Below are positions 61,791 through 64,000 of a stretch of 64,000 bases of DNA, one piece after another. The stretch's first letter is position 1; each line of letters opens with the position of its first letter. The position numbers were made by a program, and so were the translations under genes. Under the pieces are notes generated by a model. That model saw only the letters and a list, made by a program, of their open reading frames with translations. It made no database searches and was not told the origin of the DNA. The stretch covers positions 309,656,250-309,720,249 of the forward strand of contig CATIUR010000001.1 of the NCBI GenBank assembly GCA_949592205.1, given 5' to 3'. Source of the stretch: Helichrysum umbraculigerum (Eukaryota > Streptophyta > Magnoliopsida > Asterales > Asteraceae).

Positions 61791-64000
61791 GGCAAGCCAA
61801 AGAGCTTATGGCACATTGATTCTGGCTGCTCAAGGCACATGACTGGAGATAGGGAAAAGCTGCAGGACTTCAAAGCATTTAATGGAGGAGATGTAGCATT
61901 TGGCAGCAATCCTAAAGGAGGAAAGATCACTGGAAAAGGTAAGGTAAAAAGCAGTAAGCTCACTTTCAATGATGTGTATTATGTTGAGCAATTAAGATAT
62001 AATTTGCTTAGTGTGAGTCAAATCACAGATAAGCAAAATCCTGTTTATTTCACTGACACAAAATGCCTTATACTTTCTGAAAAACTCAAAATACCTGAAG
62101 ATAAAATTTTAATGAGAGTTCCAAGAAAGGATAATGTATACTGTAGTGATCTAAACAAGATGGAATCTCAAAATGTTAACTGTCTTATTTCCAAAGCTAC
62201 TGTTTCTGAATCTGAACTATGGCATAGGAGGATGTGTCACTTGAATTACAAGACCATGAATAAACTTGTTAGGAATAAGCTAGTGAGAGGCTTACCTGAA
62301 AAGTTATTTGAATGTAGTGACCACTGTGTAGCTTGTCTCAAAGGCAAGCAACACAAGACCTCTTATAAGACCAAGCTTGTGAATTCCAATACCACTCCCT
62401 TACACCTGTTACATATGGACTTGTTTGGCCCTACCAATGTAGCTAGTCAAGGGAAGAAATCTTACTGTTTGGTGATAACTGATGATTATTCTAGAATGAG
62501 TTGGGTATTCTTTCTTAGGACCAAGGATGAGATAGGTGAAATACTTAGATCATTCATAAATAGGATTGAGAATTCAACTAATCAAAAGGTTAAGATCATC
62601 AGATGTGATAATGGGACAGAATTCAAGAATCATGAGATGAATAAGTTCTGTGAGGAGAAAGGTATAGAAAGACAGTTTAGTGCACCTAGGACTCCACAAC
62701 AAAATGGAGTAGCTGAAAGGAGGAATAGGACACTAATTGAGGCTGCTAGAAGCATGCTAGCAGATGCTAAACTTCCAATGTCTTTTTGGGCAGAGGCAGT
62801 CAGTACTGCTTGTTATGTTTTGAATAGGATTTTGATCATTAAACCTCATAACAAGACACCCTATGAGTTATTCTTTAAGAGAAAACCTTTGGTTAGCTTT
62901 TTAAAACCATTTGGATGTCCTTGTACTGTCTTAAATACCAGAGATCATCTTGGTAAGTTTCAGAGTAAGGTAGATGAGGCTGTATTTGTTGGATACTCTA
63001 TTCAAAGCAAGGCTTATAGAGTATTTAATAAAAGAACTAGGATCATAGATGAGACTATGGATGTGACCTTTAATGAAAATACATCAAATGTAGAAGGAAA
63101 AGGTCCAGAAGTATTGTTTGATATTGATGCACTAACCCATGCTTTTAGATATCCAGATTTGTCTACTAGTGCAGGTACAGATGCAGGTAATGATGCAGGT
63201 GAAGATGGGCTTTGAGGCTCAAGTCAGACTAAAAAGGATGACTTGAAGTATGTACTGTTTCCTATTTGGTCTCCAGATCCTCCAGAAGCATTCCAATCAG
63301 AGCAACAAGAGGAAGATGGATCTTCAGAAGATACAAATGGGTCAATTGGCAAAAATGGTTCAAACAAGGATGAAGATGGTTCAACTCCAACAGATCATCA
63401 ACCATTTACTTCAAATGGTTCTCATACAGATTCATAGAATGATTCAGAAGGAGAGCATGCATCTCCAAAGTATTTTGAACAAAGTCCTCCATTTCAAGTC
63501 TTAGAAAGGACTTCTTTGTCAGATTCTGAAGCAACTCCAAAGCCTTCAAAAGAAAGAGAAGAAAGAGATTCTTTTTCAGAATAAGAAATGGATAATCTTT
63601 TGGGTCCTAATTTGGAAAGAGAATTACTTGATACATCCACATCTAAGTATCTGGTTCACAAAGATCACTCCTTGGATTTGGTCATTGGTGATATTAGCTC
63701 TTCTGTTCAGACTAGACATCAAACCAAGGTAAGAGAAGAAGATTTACATACTTCACTATATGTTTGTTTTCTTTCTCAGATGGAACCAAAGAAGGCAGTG
63801 AACGCTCTCAAAGATCCAAGTTGGATAGAGTCAATGCAAGAAGAATTGTTGCAGTTCAAACTGCAAGATGTATGGGATTTGGTTGATTTACCAAAAGGAA
63901 AGAAAGCTATAGGCACAAGGTGGATCTTCAAGAACAAGAGAGATGAAAGAGGAATAGTGATAAAGAATAAAGCAAGGTTGGTAGCACAGGGGTACACACA
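61791..64000 (+). pseudogene. pol: S3 pol: protease, integrase, start of RT (runs off the edge)
   Basis: Protease SLWHIDSGCSRHMTGD (DSG, about 61814). Integrase zinc region HRRMCHLNYKT and CVACLKG, core LLHMDLFGP, RCDNGTEFKN, AERRNRTLIEAAR, then the KPFGCPCTVLN block and a DETMDVTFNE end. In-frame stops at 63213-63215 (TGA), 63435-63437 (TAG) and 63582-63584 (TAA) fall in the variable linker. RT begins near 63870 (VWDLVDLPKGKKAIGTRWIF) and is cut by the window end. Confidence 0.9.

Larger units (their letters stand above)
58443..64000 (+). mobile_element. Sirevirus-like copia element S3, 5' part
   Basis: 5' LTR, PBS, gag, and pol to the start of RT; the rest is outside the window. Same family as S2, inserted into the gag of S2 in opposite orientation. 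Gag is disrupted by a 56-bp duplication and pol by at least three stops. Confidence 0.92.

Overview
The window is plant nuclear DNA made entirely of nested LTR retrotransposons. I see no host gene, no rRNA or tRNA gene, and no bacterial feature. Plant signs are tRNA-iMet and tRNA-Asp type primer sites, Sirevirus-like Ty1/copia elements with a third (env-like) gene, Athila-like Ty3/gypsy elements, and GT-AG introns. The style fits a large eudicot genome, possibly an asterid such as Asteraceae, but the species is not identified.

Layout, outermost to innermost, read from target-site duplications (TSDs). (1) Athila-like element A1 (+) runs from about 3690 to beyond the right edge. Its 5' part is cut off by A0, the 3' end and 3' LTR of another Athila-like element (1-3689). 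(2) Sirevirus-like copia element S1 (+, 3764-41406, TSD TAGAT) sits in the protease region of A1. (3) S1 is split by A2, an Athila-derived element on the minus strand (7546-27778, TSD ACTCC), and by a solo gypsy LTR (34194-37079, TSD TGTAC). (4) The left LTR of A2 is split by G1, a very young gag-only gypsy element (+, 8242-16248, TSD ATTAG). (5) G1 carries three alternating copies of a tRNA-derived SINE-like unit. To the right, the 3' LTR of A1 is split at 50249 by a second Sirevirus-like element S2 (-). The gag of S2 is in turn split at 58443 by a third, S3 (+), which leaves the window in its reverse transcriptase.

Coding state: intact long frames are the G1 Gag (407 aa), the two A2 proteins (489 and 572 aa, no pol) and most of the S2 env-like protein (1021 aa). 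The pol genes of A1, S1, S2 and S3 are broken; S1 keeps an open RT-RNase H frame. G1 and A2 lack enzymes, so they must have moved with proteins supplied by other elements. LTR divergence falls with nesting depth (S1 about 3%, A2 about 1.3%, G1 about 0.1%, counted by eye).

The most interesting signals are not gene families. (a) In all three Sirevirus-like elements the gag stop TAA lies inside a plant branch-point word CTAAT, and a YAG acceptor ends exactly 27 nt after the start of the stop. (b) A2 has a pol-less, two-gene design. (c) The S1 env-like region appears to be split by several introns. (d) The LTRs carry element-specific arrays of palindromes or hairpins, including one set with covarying stems around a fixed AGAACGA loop and one phased at 21 bp. 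(e) The SINE-like units have a long covarying hairpin with GNRA loops.
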